Part shown: in pieces, positions 20,440-30,046 of the stretch
How the letters are laid out: every line of letters starts with the position of its first letter
Position numbering within the stretch: position 1 is the first letter of the stretch
Source: Platynereis dumerilii
Lineage: Eukaryota; Annelida; Polychaeta; Phyllodocida; Nereididae
NCBI GenBank assembly: GCA_026936325.1
Contig: JAPTHN010000016.1
Location: 806,001 to 870,000, forward strand
DNA length: 64,000 nucleotides
Reading direction: 5' to 3'
Made by a program: the position numbers and the translations under genes
Notes under the pieces: model-generated
Told to the model about the DNA's origin: nothing
The model's database searches: none
The model's input: the letters and a program-made list of their open reading frames with translations, nothing else

Positions 20440-22490
20440 TTTTTCTGATCCATGCCCACAGGCCAATAACTTTACCTAATTTCATAACCCACAGTGAAAT
20501 AGCAAGGTCACAATGGGCAGTTCAAGGATGTCAGACATTCTGAATTGGCCATTTGGTGGCCAGCTTGGATGTCTCAACACACTCCCGATTCACAGGTCAA
20601 TACCTGTACCAAATTTTATAACTTTAAGTGAACTATTAATGTCACATTGGGCAGTTCAAGAAATGAAGAAAGATAGCTTCCAAAATGGCCGCCATCTTGG
20701 ATTTCTCAACATTTTCCTGGTCCATACCCACACGCAAATACCTGTGGCAAATTTCATAACCGTAAGTGAAATATTAAGGTCACAATGGGCAGTTCAAGAA
20801 ATGAGGAGAGATTGCTGCCAAAATGGCCACCACGTAATGGCCACCAGTTTGGATTTCTCAACATGTTCCTGATCGATACCCACAGGCTAATACCTGTACC
20901 AAATTTCATAACTCTAAGTGAAATATTGAGATCACAATGGGCAGTTCAAGAATAAAGAAAGATGGCTGCAAAAAGGGCTGCCACAAAATGGCCGCCATCT
21001 AGGATTTCTCAATATGTTCCAGATCAATACCCACAGGCCCATACCTGTACCAAATTTTATAAGTCTAAGCGAAATATTAAGGTCACAATGGGCAGTTAAA
21101 AGAATGAAGAAAGATGGCTGCCAAAATGGCTGTCATCTTGGATTTCTCAAAATTTTCCTGATCCATACCCACAGGCCAATACCTGTGGCAAATGTCATAA
21201 GTGTAAGTGAACTATTAAGGTCACAATGGGCAGTTCAAGAAATGAAGAAAGATGGCTGCCAAAATGGCCACCACAAAATGGCTGCCATCTTGGATTTCTC
21301 AACATGTTCCAGATCAATACCCACAGGCCAATACCTGTCCCAAATTTTATAACTCTAAGCGAAATATTAAGGTCAGAATGGGCATTTTAAAAAATGAAGA
21401 AAGATGGCTGCCAAAATGGCTGCCATCTTGGATTTCTCAACATTTTTCTGATCCATACCCACAGGCCAATACCTGTGGCAAATGTCATAAGTGTGAGTGA
21501 AATATTAAGGTCACAATGGGCAGTTGAACAATGAAGAAAGATGGCTACCAAAATGGACGCCATCTTGGATTTCCAAAATGGCCGCCATCTTGGATTTCTC
21601 AGCATGTTCCTGATCGATACCCATAGGCCAATGCCTGTACCAAATTTTTTAACTGTAAGTGCAATATCAAGGTCACAATGGGCAGTTCAAGAATGAAGAA
21701 AGATGGCTGGCAAAATGGCCGCCACAAAACGGCCGCCATCTTGGATTTCTCGACAACTGCCCAAATCATACCCATAGCCCCATACCTGTACCAAATTTCA
21801 TAACTCTAAGTTGAAAAATGAGAAAGCCTTATGGGTGAGTGTAAAATGAGCACACAAGATGGCCACCGAGAATATTATTATAGGATGCTGATATAGATGT
21901 TCTCACAACTTTTATTAAAACATTAAGGTCACAATGGACAATTTGTGGCGGCCATTTTGGACACTCTCTTGGATTTCTCCAAATTTTCTTGATCCAAACT
22001 CTGAAACAAACGCCAACACACAGCCCATCACTGAATACCAAGCTCACAGGAGACAAATCAAGAAATGCAGCCATTTTGTAGAAGCCATCTTGGATTCAGG
22101 GGTCATTGATCCATACCCTCAAACAAATGTCTACACATGTACCAAATTTCAAACCTCTAGCTGATATACTAAGCCCACAGTGGGCAACTCAAGAATGATG
22201 GCCATTTTGTGGCACCATCTTGGCAGCCATCTTGAATTTCTCCAAATATTGATTCACAACCAACTCATTTCTACACCAAATTTCAATACTCTTAAGCATG
22301 TTAAGTCAAAAATTTAACTCACCGTGGGCAAAACAAGAATAGCAGCCATTTAGTGGCGGCCATTTTGGCAGCCATCTTGAGTTTCTCAAAATTCTTCCGT
22401 TTCAAAGCCTAAAAAGAATCCCTATACCAAATTTCATAACTCTAAGTGAAATACTAAGCTCACAATAGACACTTTAACAAGTGGCAATTT
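20440..22490. repeat. satellite array, 135-165-bp units with YY1-like motifs
   Basis: About thirteen head-to-tail units occur. The first nine (to about 21,830) are well kept, with the anchor TCACAATGGGCAGTTCAAG at 135-165-bp spacing. The last four are diverged and longer. Each unit reads roughly: anchor, GATGGCTGCCAAAATGGC, GCCGCCATCTTGGATTTCTC, a CCATACCCACAGGCCAATAC block and CAAATTTCATAACTCTAAG. Open frames across it exist only because the unit lacks stops in one phase; they are not genes. CCAAGATGGCGGC on the minus strand matches the YY1 consensus in many units. Confidence 0.9.
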
Positions 22491-23027
22491 GCTGCCAAAA
22501 GAGTCAGAAAGAGGAAAAAGACATGTTTTGGAATTTTGCTAAATTCTGAATAACCCCAGCACATACAGCACCAAATTACAAAATGCATTTCAGAAACCAA
22601 GTATACAAAGGTCCCCAGTTGGTTATTAAGCCTCTAAAACCTCCCAATTTGCCTCCACAAAACTTCACAGAAAAGCACTTTGTCCCATTCTCTCTCTATT
22701 ACACTGGGGGAAACCAGTGTAAAAATTGTTTGGTATATAGTCTGAAAGTTGAATGTAGTTATGTGTGACAGAGACAACATATTCTTTTTCTTATTGGCCA
22801 ATAGACCTATTTCACTGAATATCCTGAACATTTGCCCCAAATAACTTCTATATCATTCCATGATTCTTAATTTGCTTTCCGCACATGGAAGATGTATGCC
22901 CATTAAACCTGAAAACACTACTTTCAGAATTTAATCTGTAAGAATTAGGAAGTTATAAAGCCTCAACAATGCTAAAAGTTTAATTAAAATGCACTTAAAA
23001 TACTCCAGCTTGGAGACACCTTGGGTG

Positions 23028-23220
23028 GACCAATCAGAGGCAAGGGCGGGAAATCTATCAGCCAATGAAATTTAAGTATACTGACAGCAAGCACCACTTT
23101 TCCCCTAGTGTTTACAAAGAGAACCATCCCTGAAATTAGTCTATTAGTTCAGGTAATTCCATCAGCCAATAGGAACAGATTGAGTTTCAACCAATAGGAG
23201 AGGATCATCTTTAAATAATA
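23028..23220. promoter_or_regulatory. promoter-like cluster: four CCAAT boxes and an E2F-like site
   Basis: GGACCAATCAGAG (about 23,028), GGGCGGGAAAT (about 23,045, the reverse of TTTCCCGCC, an E2F-type site), AGCCAATGAAA, AGCCAATAGG and ACCAATAGG lie within 170 bases. TTTAAATAAT at about 23,211 follows. This is the composition of cell-cycle or histone promoters. No matching coding sequence was found downstream on + within the next kilobase. Confidence 0.4.
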
Positions 23221-23665
23221 ATATTCAGCCTAAAAGTCTAAAAGAACTGTCACACCTTGCAGCAAATATACTGTGATCAAGAAATGAAAGGGCAGTTATT
23301 CAAAAGACATGAATTAAAGTGCAATTATATTCAAATCTGGCAATTAGTGTTTACGAAGAGGGCCTTGTAGGCCTAATCAATTGGATTACAGAGAGTGCCA
23401 TTCTTTGGCTTGGATCAAATGCAATTGAAAATACACATTCAATTGGATGGCACCTCCAGATTACAGCCTACACTTCCAATTCATGGCTTTTGAAGAGATC
23501 AATTGTCTTGACAATAAAAAAATATGTATTTTATCACAAAGATAGAATGAAACTGAATTAGTGTGATTGTACTTAAAAAAGAAGAATAAGAAATCCTCTT
23601 ATTGTAAAAATGTGCTATTTAACATATCATTTAGCATCAACACTGCACAAAAAAGTATAGGCCTA

Positions 23666-24095
23666 TGCATTTTCAACGAATTCTCAGCAATGAATAAATA
23701 TATATATCTCCATGAAAAAACAAAATAATATAGTCTAAGAATTGGGGATTCTAAAGAGCCTAAAATTTTAATTTTAGCCCTAAAAGAAGTGTCCGGAAAA
23801 CTCTCGGAAAGACAAGAGCCAATCATGACATGGACCAGGTAGCATGAACCTAGGATCTTGACCAATCAGAGTCCCTTTTACATTTAAACCATGGCTGATA
23901 TCTGCATTTTCAACGAATTCTCAGCAATGAATAAATATATCTCCATGAAAAAACGAAATAATATTGTCTAAGAATTGGGGATTTTAAAGAGCCTAAAATT
24001 TTTATTTTAGCACTGACAGAAGTGTCCGAAAAACTATCAGAAAGACAAGAGCCAATCATGGACAGAATTCCTTTTACATTTACACCATGGCTGAG
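23666..24095. repeat. tandem duplication, about 236-bp unit, two copies
   Basis: Copy 1 (23,666-23,901) and copy 2 (23,902-24,095) share TGCATTTTCAACGAATTC, CTAAGAATTGGGGATT, GACAAGAGCCAATCATG and CCATGGCTGA. Copy 2 is shorter by a deletion near its end. Each carries CCAATCA words. Confidence 0.85.
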
Positions 24096-24344
24096 TCTGA
24101 GTGTAACACTGAGGTGGCGCCGCTAACTTGACCAGTCAAGGTTAAATCAGCACATTATATTTCAAATATTTTTGGAGGACCTGAGGGATGTACGTGAATT
24201 TAAAATATTGGACAAAATCCGTGAATACATGGTGATCATCCAACAACCTTTCGTTTGACAGGACAATGATGTAACAATTGGATTTAACAGTTTTTCTACA
24301 AGGAGCTAGTTTGACAATTTTAACAAAGATTTTGTTATGAATCC

Positions 24345-24600
24345 AGTCGTGACGCTACCAACCATGCAGAGCTATTTTTAGAGTCAACTGAGGTCTATTT
24401 TTAGCTGCAGCAGGAGGCTGTGAACTTCTGACGCTACCAAGCTCAGAGGCTGTAAAATTGTGACGCTACCAAGTTCAGAGATTGTGACGTCATCTCTGAG
24501 AGGTGAATGACCTTTGCGTAATTTGGAGATCCAGGATTACCGTGATGTCCTCTCATAGAGGTGAATGACCTTTGCTGAGGTTGGAGATCCAGGAGCATTG
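24345..24600 (+). promoter_or_regulatory. repeated segments in the LINE 5' region
   Basis: GTGACGCTACCA or CTGACGCTACCA occurs at about 24,348, 24,428 and 24,462. AGAGGTGAATGACCTTTGC followed by TTGGAGATCCAGGA occurs twice (about 24,499 and 24,558, roughly 60 bp apart). Repeated units at LINE 5' ends commonly carry the internal promoter, so these may be promoter monomers. This role is inferred. Confidence 0.4.
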
Positions 24601-24682
24601 AGCGCAAGCAATATGACAGAATAGGCCCTTACGAAATAACATTGTTCAGTGCCAGATCAGTACAATTGCAAATTTATTTAAA

Positions 24683-25708
24683 ATGGAACAATTGGACAAT
24701 GATGACAGATTTGAAGGTGACTCTGTAATCATTGGTTCGACAATCAATGAAAGTCAGCTGTTAGCTGATTTTTACAGTCCCAATCATACCATCATCCACA
24801 TACCGGAAACTTTAATGGGAGATAATTCTCTTATTTTTGAGGACTCTGGATCTTTTATACAAACAATTCCTGAAACTCAGAACACTCCCACAGTGTCAGC
24901 ATTGAGTCACTCAATGGATTCAATGTTTTCACATACAAGTCAAGAAGCGAACCTTGCCTCTGATAGTTTTCTGAATGACTCTGCATCTCTTCTTCCTATG
25001 ACTAATGGAATAATTGATGAATTTCCATTATTAGTCTCTTCTTCAATGGTCCCACCTGAGGATGTCAATGCGATACATACAAGAACAGTTACAGACTTAT
25101 TGCATGCCAATGAACGCATCAAATGCTTACTCAAAGAAATAGATGATTTGAAATTGGACAAAACTATAAATACAGCCCATCTATCCCTTGAACAGCCAGA
25201 AATGAAAAAGAGGCCCGATATTCAACCGATCAGTAATACAAGACCAGATCAAAATGAAATGCTACTTTTCAGAGCAAGTGGGAGACATCAAATACTCTCA
25301 AATTTCTTCATGGACAAGTTGATTATTAAAGGAGTAACGTTCAACAGTGCTGAACAAGCTTATCAGTTTAAAAAAGCACAATTTCATGGCAGACAGGATC
25401 TAGCTATCAAGATTCTTCGAACAAGATCGCCTTTCCAAATTAAAAAGATTGCAAATGGAATTATCCAGTGTCAAGCTTGGCATGAAGTCAAAACAGAAAT
25501 AATGCAAGAAATCCTAAATGAGAAGGCAAGACAGTGCTCTACATTTAGAAAATCCCTTGTGAAGACTGGTTCTAAAAAACTCATTCACAATGTGGAAAGT
25601 GACAGTTTCTGGGGTTGTGGAGATAACTTTCTGGGTCAAAATGTTCAGGGGATGCTGTTGGAGGAGCTACGGATGAGCATTCAGCTTGAACTGCCAAAAC
25701 CCCTGTAA
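24683..25708 (+). CDS. LINE ORF1, part 1: NADAR (YbiA/DUF1768) domain protein
   Basis: 341 residues. Residues 1-130 are acidic and Ser/Thr-rich, probably disordered. Residues 135-160 (VTDLLHANERIKCLLKEIDD) could form a short coiled coil. Residues 191-335 are a NADAR domain: RASGRHQILSNFF, FNSAEQAYQFKKAQF with the conserved Glu, QAWHEVKTEIMQEIL, then DSFWGCGDNFLGQN and GMLLEELR. Members of this family (bacterial YbiA, DUF1768) are N-glycosidases of ADP-ribose-type substrates, and some remove ADP-ribose from guanine. The frame ends at TAA 25,706 and stays open in the same phase into the SGNH segment. The NADAR-SGNH order and shared frame argue that both are ORF1p of the LINE. The role in retrotransposition is unknown. 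Confidence 0.85.
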   Translation: MEQLDNDDRFEGDSVIIGSTINESQLLADFYSPNHTIIHIPETLMGDNSLIFEDSGSFIQTIPETQNTPTVSALSHSMDSMFSHTSQEANLASDSFLNDSASLLPMTNGIIDEFPLLVSSSMVPPEDVNAIHTRTVTDLLHANERIKCLLKEIDDLKLDKTINTAHLSLEQPEMKKRPDIQPISNTRPDQNEMLLFRASGRHQILSNFFMDKLIIKGVTFNSAEQAYQFKKAQFHGRQDLAIKILRTRSPFQIKKIANGIIQCQAWHEVKTEIMQEILNEKARQCSTFRKSLVKTGSKKLIHNVESDSFWGCGDNFLGQNVQGMLLEELRMSIQLELPKPL

Positions 25709-25816
25709 ACTGAACAAAAAGGAGAACAAAAATCAACAGAAACAGTTGACGATACTTCAATTAGTCAAAGACAGAAAATCGCCCCTCAAAGTGCTGTTTT
25801 TCCCTCCCCCTCTGCC

Positions 25817-26344
25817 ATGGCCCATGTATCCGCAACGATCAACAACACTCGTCCAAAGATCGTAATAATAGGAAATTCAAACGCACGTGGAATTTCCGAA
25901 GGACTCAATGAAAGAGGTCTCGATGCATGTGGTTATGTGTTCCCCGGTGGAACAATTCCCCACATCACTTCTCGCATACGTAATATGAAGTCCTCCCAGA
26001 GCCCGGACTTCGTCATGCTCATGGCTGGAGACATTGAGGCTGCCGATGGCCTAGCTGCAGCAACAATATGTGCAAGATACGAACACTTGATAGAAGGGGC
26101 CAAACGAGCATTCCCTTTTTCTCGAATAATTATTTCGGGTCTTGCTCAAACTGGAGGTCACACCCAACAAGAGACTTTGAGAGATGTGAATCGGCATTTA
26201 GAAATTTTAGGTAATGAAGAGAGACTTCTTGAATTTATCTGTAATGAACAAGCTAAATTGCGTGACCACATACATCTGTCACGTAACTCTGTCAACAAAC
26301 TCTCGTTCAATGTGTCACTTTATGTAAAGAAGGTTTTTCTGTGA
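25817..26344 (+). CDS. LINE ORF1, part 2: SGNH-hydrolase (esterase-like) domain
   Basis: 175 residues from ATG 25,817. The same frame is open from the TAA at 25,706 through a linker (TEQKGEQKSTETVDDTS). SGNH block I is KIVIIGNSNARGI, where GNS replaces the usual GDS but the Ser is kept. FPGGTI fits block II, FVMLMAGDIEA block III (Asp in place of the usual Asn), and LRDHIHLS carries the Asp and His of block V. Esterase-like ORF1 proteins are known from CR1-type LINEs. The domain is smaller than free-standing esterases. Its stop TGA (26,342) overlaps the pol frame. It may be a lipid- or protein-binding remnant or an active esterase; the sequence alone does not decide. Confidence 0.75.
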   Translation: MAHVSATINNTRPKIVIIGNSNARGISEGLNERGLDACGYVFPGGTIPHITSRIRNMKSSQSPDFVMLMAGDIEAADGLAAATICARYEHLIEGAKRAFPFSRIIISGLAQTGGHTQQETLRDVNRHLEILGNEERLLEFICNEQAKLRDHIHLSRNSVNKLSFNVSLYVKKVFL

Positions 26345-29300
26345 GATGGTTTCAGCCACTTTCCTTAGCTTGTTGCAATGAAACATCGTCAGTAAACTGT
26401 AACTATAATGAAACAAAACCATTTCAGTACGACTATGAAGGTCAATCGGATTCCTTATCTAATACTGAGCATGAATGGTCTGATAATAATTTAGACACAT
26501 ATGATGAAAATGATTTGTCTGATTTACCCAAAAATACGGTTTTTCAAAGAAATGTGTATGATAGTGATGAAGGTGGATTAGGTAATCTTAAATTGATGTC
26601 ATGGAATATACAGGGTGTTGGTTGTAAATTAGAGTTAGACGAGATAAGAAATATGATAAACTGTTTTGATGTTATTTTCTTGTACGAAACTATGAAACTG
26701 GATTCCTTTGACCCACAAATGCAGGGTTACAATTATTTCCATTATCAAAGAAAATACAAACATCCTAAAGCCAGAAGGCCCTCTGGTGGCATTGCAGTGC
26801 TAATCAAAACAGATTTATTTGAATCAAAAACCATAACTATAGAAAAAGCCAATGAATGGGTTATATGGCTGAAAGTTAGGAGATCAACTCATGAAATGTT
26901 TATTGGTGGTGCCTACATTCCCCCTGAAGATAGCACGATCTATCTTAATAGTAGATATGGTTATGACATAATGAATAAATTAAGGGATGACCTTGCTTGT
27001 TTACTTGAGCGGACACCTTTTGTGTCACTTTGTGGAGATTTCAATGGTAGAACTGGTGATAAGAAAGATTTTGAGGAAATAGTTCATGGGAAAAACTCTC
27101 AAATCTCTGACTTCAGTCTTGGGAATTGTGATGCCATGGCAACAAATACTAGCTGGTCAAGCAAACCCAGGCAGTCGAAAGACAAAAAAACAAACAATTA
27201 CGGAAAAGATCTCATTAATCTATGCCGGGCAAGTGGTTTAAGAATTATGAATGGTTTATTTGATGAAATTAGAACTGATCGATTTACATGTCATACACCT
27301 ATGGGACAGAGTGTTGTTGACTATTTGCTTTGTGGTGAACCAGTGTATTATTGTCTTCATGATTTTGTCATAACTGATAAACTTACGGAGTCAGACCATA
27401 CACCTCTCAGTTTCTCTTTTAAATTGCCTATGATAACTAAAAAAGATAGTTACACTGAAGGTGATAGATCTCGTAATAAAATATTCAAATATGTGTTTGA
27501 CAGCAGTAAAATTGAAGAGTTTCTCTCTAACTTTGACAGTGAAAATGCCCAAACAACATTGTATAAGTTAGGCTGTGACATTGAGTCTAAAGTAGATACA
27601 GACACTGTCGTTGATACTATATACCATTATGTAAGAGATAGAATACAGCCAATATTTAAGAAGAAGAAATATAGGTCCCCAAAATGCACATTTCCAACCA
27701 ACAAATGGTTTGACAGTGAATGTAAAAATGTAAGAAAATCTTTGAATGAGTTTGCCAAACAAAATGACTTAGCTTTACATTTTAATAAAACAAAATATTA
27801 TTACTTACTCAAAACTTACAAAAGAGTAATTCAAAAAAAGAAACAGCAATTTCAAGAAAAAAATCGAGAAGAGATACAAAAACTTATGGGTAAAAATCAA
27901 TCAGATTGCTGGAAGTACTGGAGTAAACTAAAGTCTTTGGGGAAAAACCGAACTAATTACCCTGATTTAGAAACTTTTCACAATTACTTTAAAAAACAAT
28001 CTCTTCCACCTGAACGAGATTATTTTGACAATGAAAACATGACTCATGTAAACAATATTGTACAAACTTCTGAGTATAGCTGCTGTAATGACATTGCTCG
28101 TCAGATTTGTGATAATGTAATAACTGAGGAAGAAGTTGCCCTGCATTTTAAGAGACTAAAAAATAATAAAGCAGCGGGTATAGATGGCATACCGGCAGAA
28201 TTCTATAAGTACGCAAGTGAGAAACTTGTAATGCCATTTTGCGCTGTATTCAATCACATTTTTGATAACGGGGAATATCCCTCTCAGTGGTCTGAAGGAC
28301 TCATCAATGCATTATATAAAAAGGGAAGTCGTTCGGATCCTGATAACTACAGAAAAATAACCATTAATGTTGTAATGGCTAAAATTTTTGATTCTATCCT
28401 GAATAGTCGGTTGTATTTCAAAAATGACGCTCTGAACCTAGATGACTCTTGTCAATTTGGTTTCACTCCTGGAACCAGTTGCACTGACTGTGTTTTCATT
28501 CTAGATACAGTTATAAGTTATCAGCAAGCAAAGCGAAAACCAGTTTATTTGTGTTTCATTGATTTTACAAAAGCATTTGATTATATTAATAGGAATGCAC
28601 TGTATTTCAAATTAATGCAGCAGAAAATAGGTCAAAAAATGCTCAAAATTATAATTAGCATGTTTGATAAAGCAAAAGCCAGAGTCCACCACAGTGGGAA
28701 TACTGGTGATGATATTGACAGCATATGTGGGGTCTTACAAGGCGGGATTCTTAGCCCCAAACTATTTAATGAATTCATGTCTGATCTACCCCAGTATCTT
28801 GATAAGGCGGATGGAATAACACTGAACAATTTTACTGTAACACACATTATGTATGCTGATGATATTGTACTTGTATCAGATTCTGCGAAATGTCTACAGA
28901 ATAGCATTGATTCAGTACAGGAATTTTGCAGAAAATGGCATCTTATTGTAAATATAGGGAAAACCAAAGTGATGCAGTTTAATAACAAATCGGTTAATTC
29001 TTTCTTCTGCAATGGTAATGAGCTAGAAATTGTAGATAACTTTAAATACTTGGGGCATATGCTTACCAATAAGTATAAAATACATAGCAAAATGACTGAA
29101 TACCTTTCAACACAAGGACATAAAACACTTTTTGCCCTACAAGCTGATTCTAAGCAAGTGTTGGGACAAATGGATCCAACTGTCTCTTTACAAATGTTTG
29201 ATACTTATGTTTTGCCAATTCTGGAATATAATAGTGAAATATGGACTAGTGATAGACCTGTATTGGAATTAGAAACTCTGCAACTTGGATTTCTAAAAAA

Positions 29301-29697
29301 TATGCTAGGCGTACGAAAACAAACTCCATCCTTAGCGATTTATGGTGAAACCGGTAGATTTTCTTTGCATGTAAGACAAAAACTTAGAATGATGAATTAC
29401 TGGATACGATTGGAAGGTGCACCTGATAGTAGCCTATTGAAAAAATGCTTGCTAGCTCAGAAAGATATTTATATGAAAAGAGTGAATGAAAGTAATTGGT
29501 TCGGAAGATTAAGCAGTATATTAAGTTCTTGTAATATTGAAAATGACATTGTAAACCGTACTGACTTAAGCATGATTGGCATTTACAGAGCAGTGAAACT
29601 GAGGCTGTATGAAATTGAGCAGGAAAAACTTATTATCGCCATAAATGATAGTACACAGCAGCCAAAACTGAGGACATACAAATTGTTTAAAATGTAG
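26341..29697 (+). CDS. LINE pol: endonuclease and reverse transcriptase
   Basis: About 1,118 residues. The frame is open from 26,287, overlapping ORF1 by 58 bases in the -1 phase, and the first ATG is only at 26,596 (MSWNIQG), at the start of the endonuclease. Pol may therefore be made by a -1 shift or by reinitiation. Endonuclease, numbered from 26,341: SWNIQG 87-92, FLYET with Glu116, CGDFNGRTG 231-239, VVDYLL 325-330 and SDHTPL 351-356. Reverse transcriptase, about 595-905: KAAGIDGIPAEFYKYA, NYRKITINVVMAKIFD, FIDFTKAFD with the first Asp, GVLQGGILSPKLFNEF and the catalytic box MYADDIVL near 837-844, then FKYLGHMLT. It nicks target DNA and copies the LINE RNA there. The frame ends early at TAG 29,695; the C-terminal zinc knuckle continues in another frame. 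Confidence 0.93.
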   Translation: MRWFQPLSLACCNETSSVNCNYNETKPFQYDYEGQSDSLSNTEHEWSDNNLDTYDENDLSDLPKNTVFQRNVYDSDEGGLGNLKLMSWNIQGVGCKLELDEIRNMINCFDVIFLYETMKLDSFDPQMQGYNYFHYQRKYKHPKARRPSGGIAVLIKTDLFESKTITIEKANEWVIWLKVRRSTHEMFIGGAYIPPEDSTIYLNSRYGYDIMNKLRDDLACLLERTPFVSLCGDFNGRTGDKKDFEEIVHGKNSQISDFSLGNCDAMATNTSWSSKPRQSKDKKTNNYGKDLINLCRASGLRIMNGLFDEIRTDRFTCHTPMGQSVVDYLLCGEPVYYCLHDFVITDKLTESDHTPLSFSFKLPMITKKDSYTEGDRSRNKIFKYVFDSSKIEEFLSNFDSENAQTTLYKLGCDIESKVDTDTVVDTIYHYVRDRIQPIFKKKKYRSPKCTFPTNKWFDSECKNVRKSLNEFAKQNDLALHFNKTKYYYLLKTYKRVIQKKKQQFQEKNREEIQKLMGKNQSDCWKYWSKLKSLGKNRTNYPDLETFHNYFKKQSLPPERDYFDNENMTHVNNIVQTSEYSCCNDIARQICDNVITEEEVALHFKRLKNNKAAGIDGIPAEFYKYASEKLVMPFCAVFNHIFDNGEYPSQWSEGLINALYKKGSRSDPDNYRKITINVVMAKIFDSILNSRLYFKNDALNLDDSCQFGFTPGTSCTDCVFILDTVISYQQAKRKPVYLCFIDFTKAFDYINRNALYFKLMQQKIGQKMLKIIISMFDKAKARVHHSGNTGDDIDSICGVLQGGILSPKLFNEFMSDLPQYLDKADGITLNNFTVTHIMYADDIVLVSDSAKCLQNSIDSVQEFCRKWHLIVNIGKTKVMQFNNKSVNSFFCNGNELEIVDNFKYLGHMLTNKYKIHSKMTEYLSTQGHKTLFALQADSKQVLGQMDPTVSLQMFDTYVLPILEYNSEIWTSDRPVLELETLQLGFLKNMLGVRKQTPSLAIYGETGRFSLHVRQKLRMMNYWIRLEGAPDSSLLKKCLLAQKDIYMKRVNESNWFGRLSSILSSCNIENDIVNRTDLSMIGIYRAVKLRLYEIEQEKLIIAINDSTQQPKLRTYKLFKM

Positions 29698-30046
29698 ACT
29701 TGAACCATATCTTAAGCTGAGACAAAGTCGAAAAATTTTAATCAAAATTGCTAGGATTTAGGACAGTCTACATATTGAAACTGGAAGGCATCATAAACCA
29801 ATAATTCCTGCAGCAAATAGAATATGTGAAAAATGTACATTAAATGTAGTGGAGGATGAAATTCATTGCCTTATAGTGTGCCCAGCTAATGAGTTGCTTC
29901 GTGTTAACCTTTTTTCGACAGCAACAAACTTAATAAATGATTTTCTGATTTTGAATGATAATGATAAATTTACATCAATAATGAAAAACAAAGAACCCAA
30001 AATGTTAAGTTGTCTAGGAAAATTTCTCCTTGGAGCTGATGTTTGA
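29698..30046 (+). pseudogene. LINE pol C-terminus with zinc knuckle, out of frame
   Basis: Shifted by one base from pol, this segment encodes CRLEPYLKLRQSRKILI, then HIETGRHHKPIIP and ICEKCTLNVVEDEIHCLIVC, a CX2C...HX4C knuckle usual at LINE pol C-termini. It ends ...LGKFLLGADV at 30,046. One TAG (29,759-29,761) interrupts it. These two lesions are the main damage to an otherwise full-length pol. Confidence 0.75.

Noticed and set aside
20513-21500. Chain of open frames over the satellite
   Set aside because: The frames shift from unit to unit and reflect a stop-poor repeat unit, not a gene.
23319-23561. 80-residue frame downstream of the CCAAT cluster
   Set aside because: No recognisable protein pattern, and the DNA contains repeated CAATTG words.
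28632-29090. 152-residue minus-strand frame
   Set aside because: Shadow of the LINE reverse transcriptase on the other strand.
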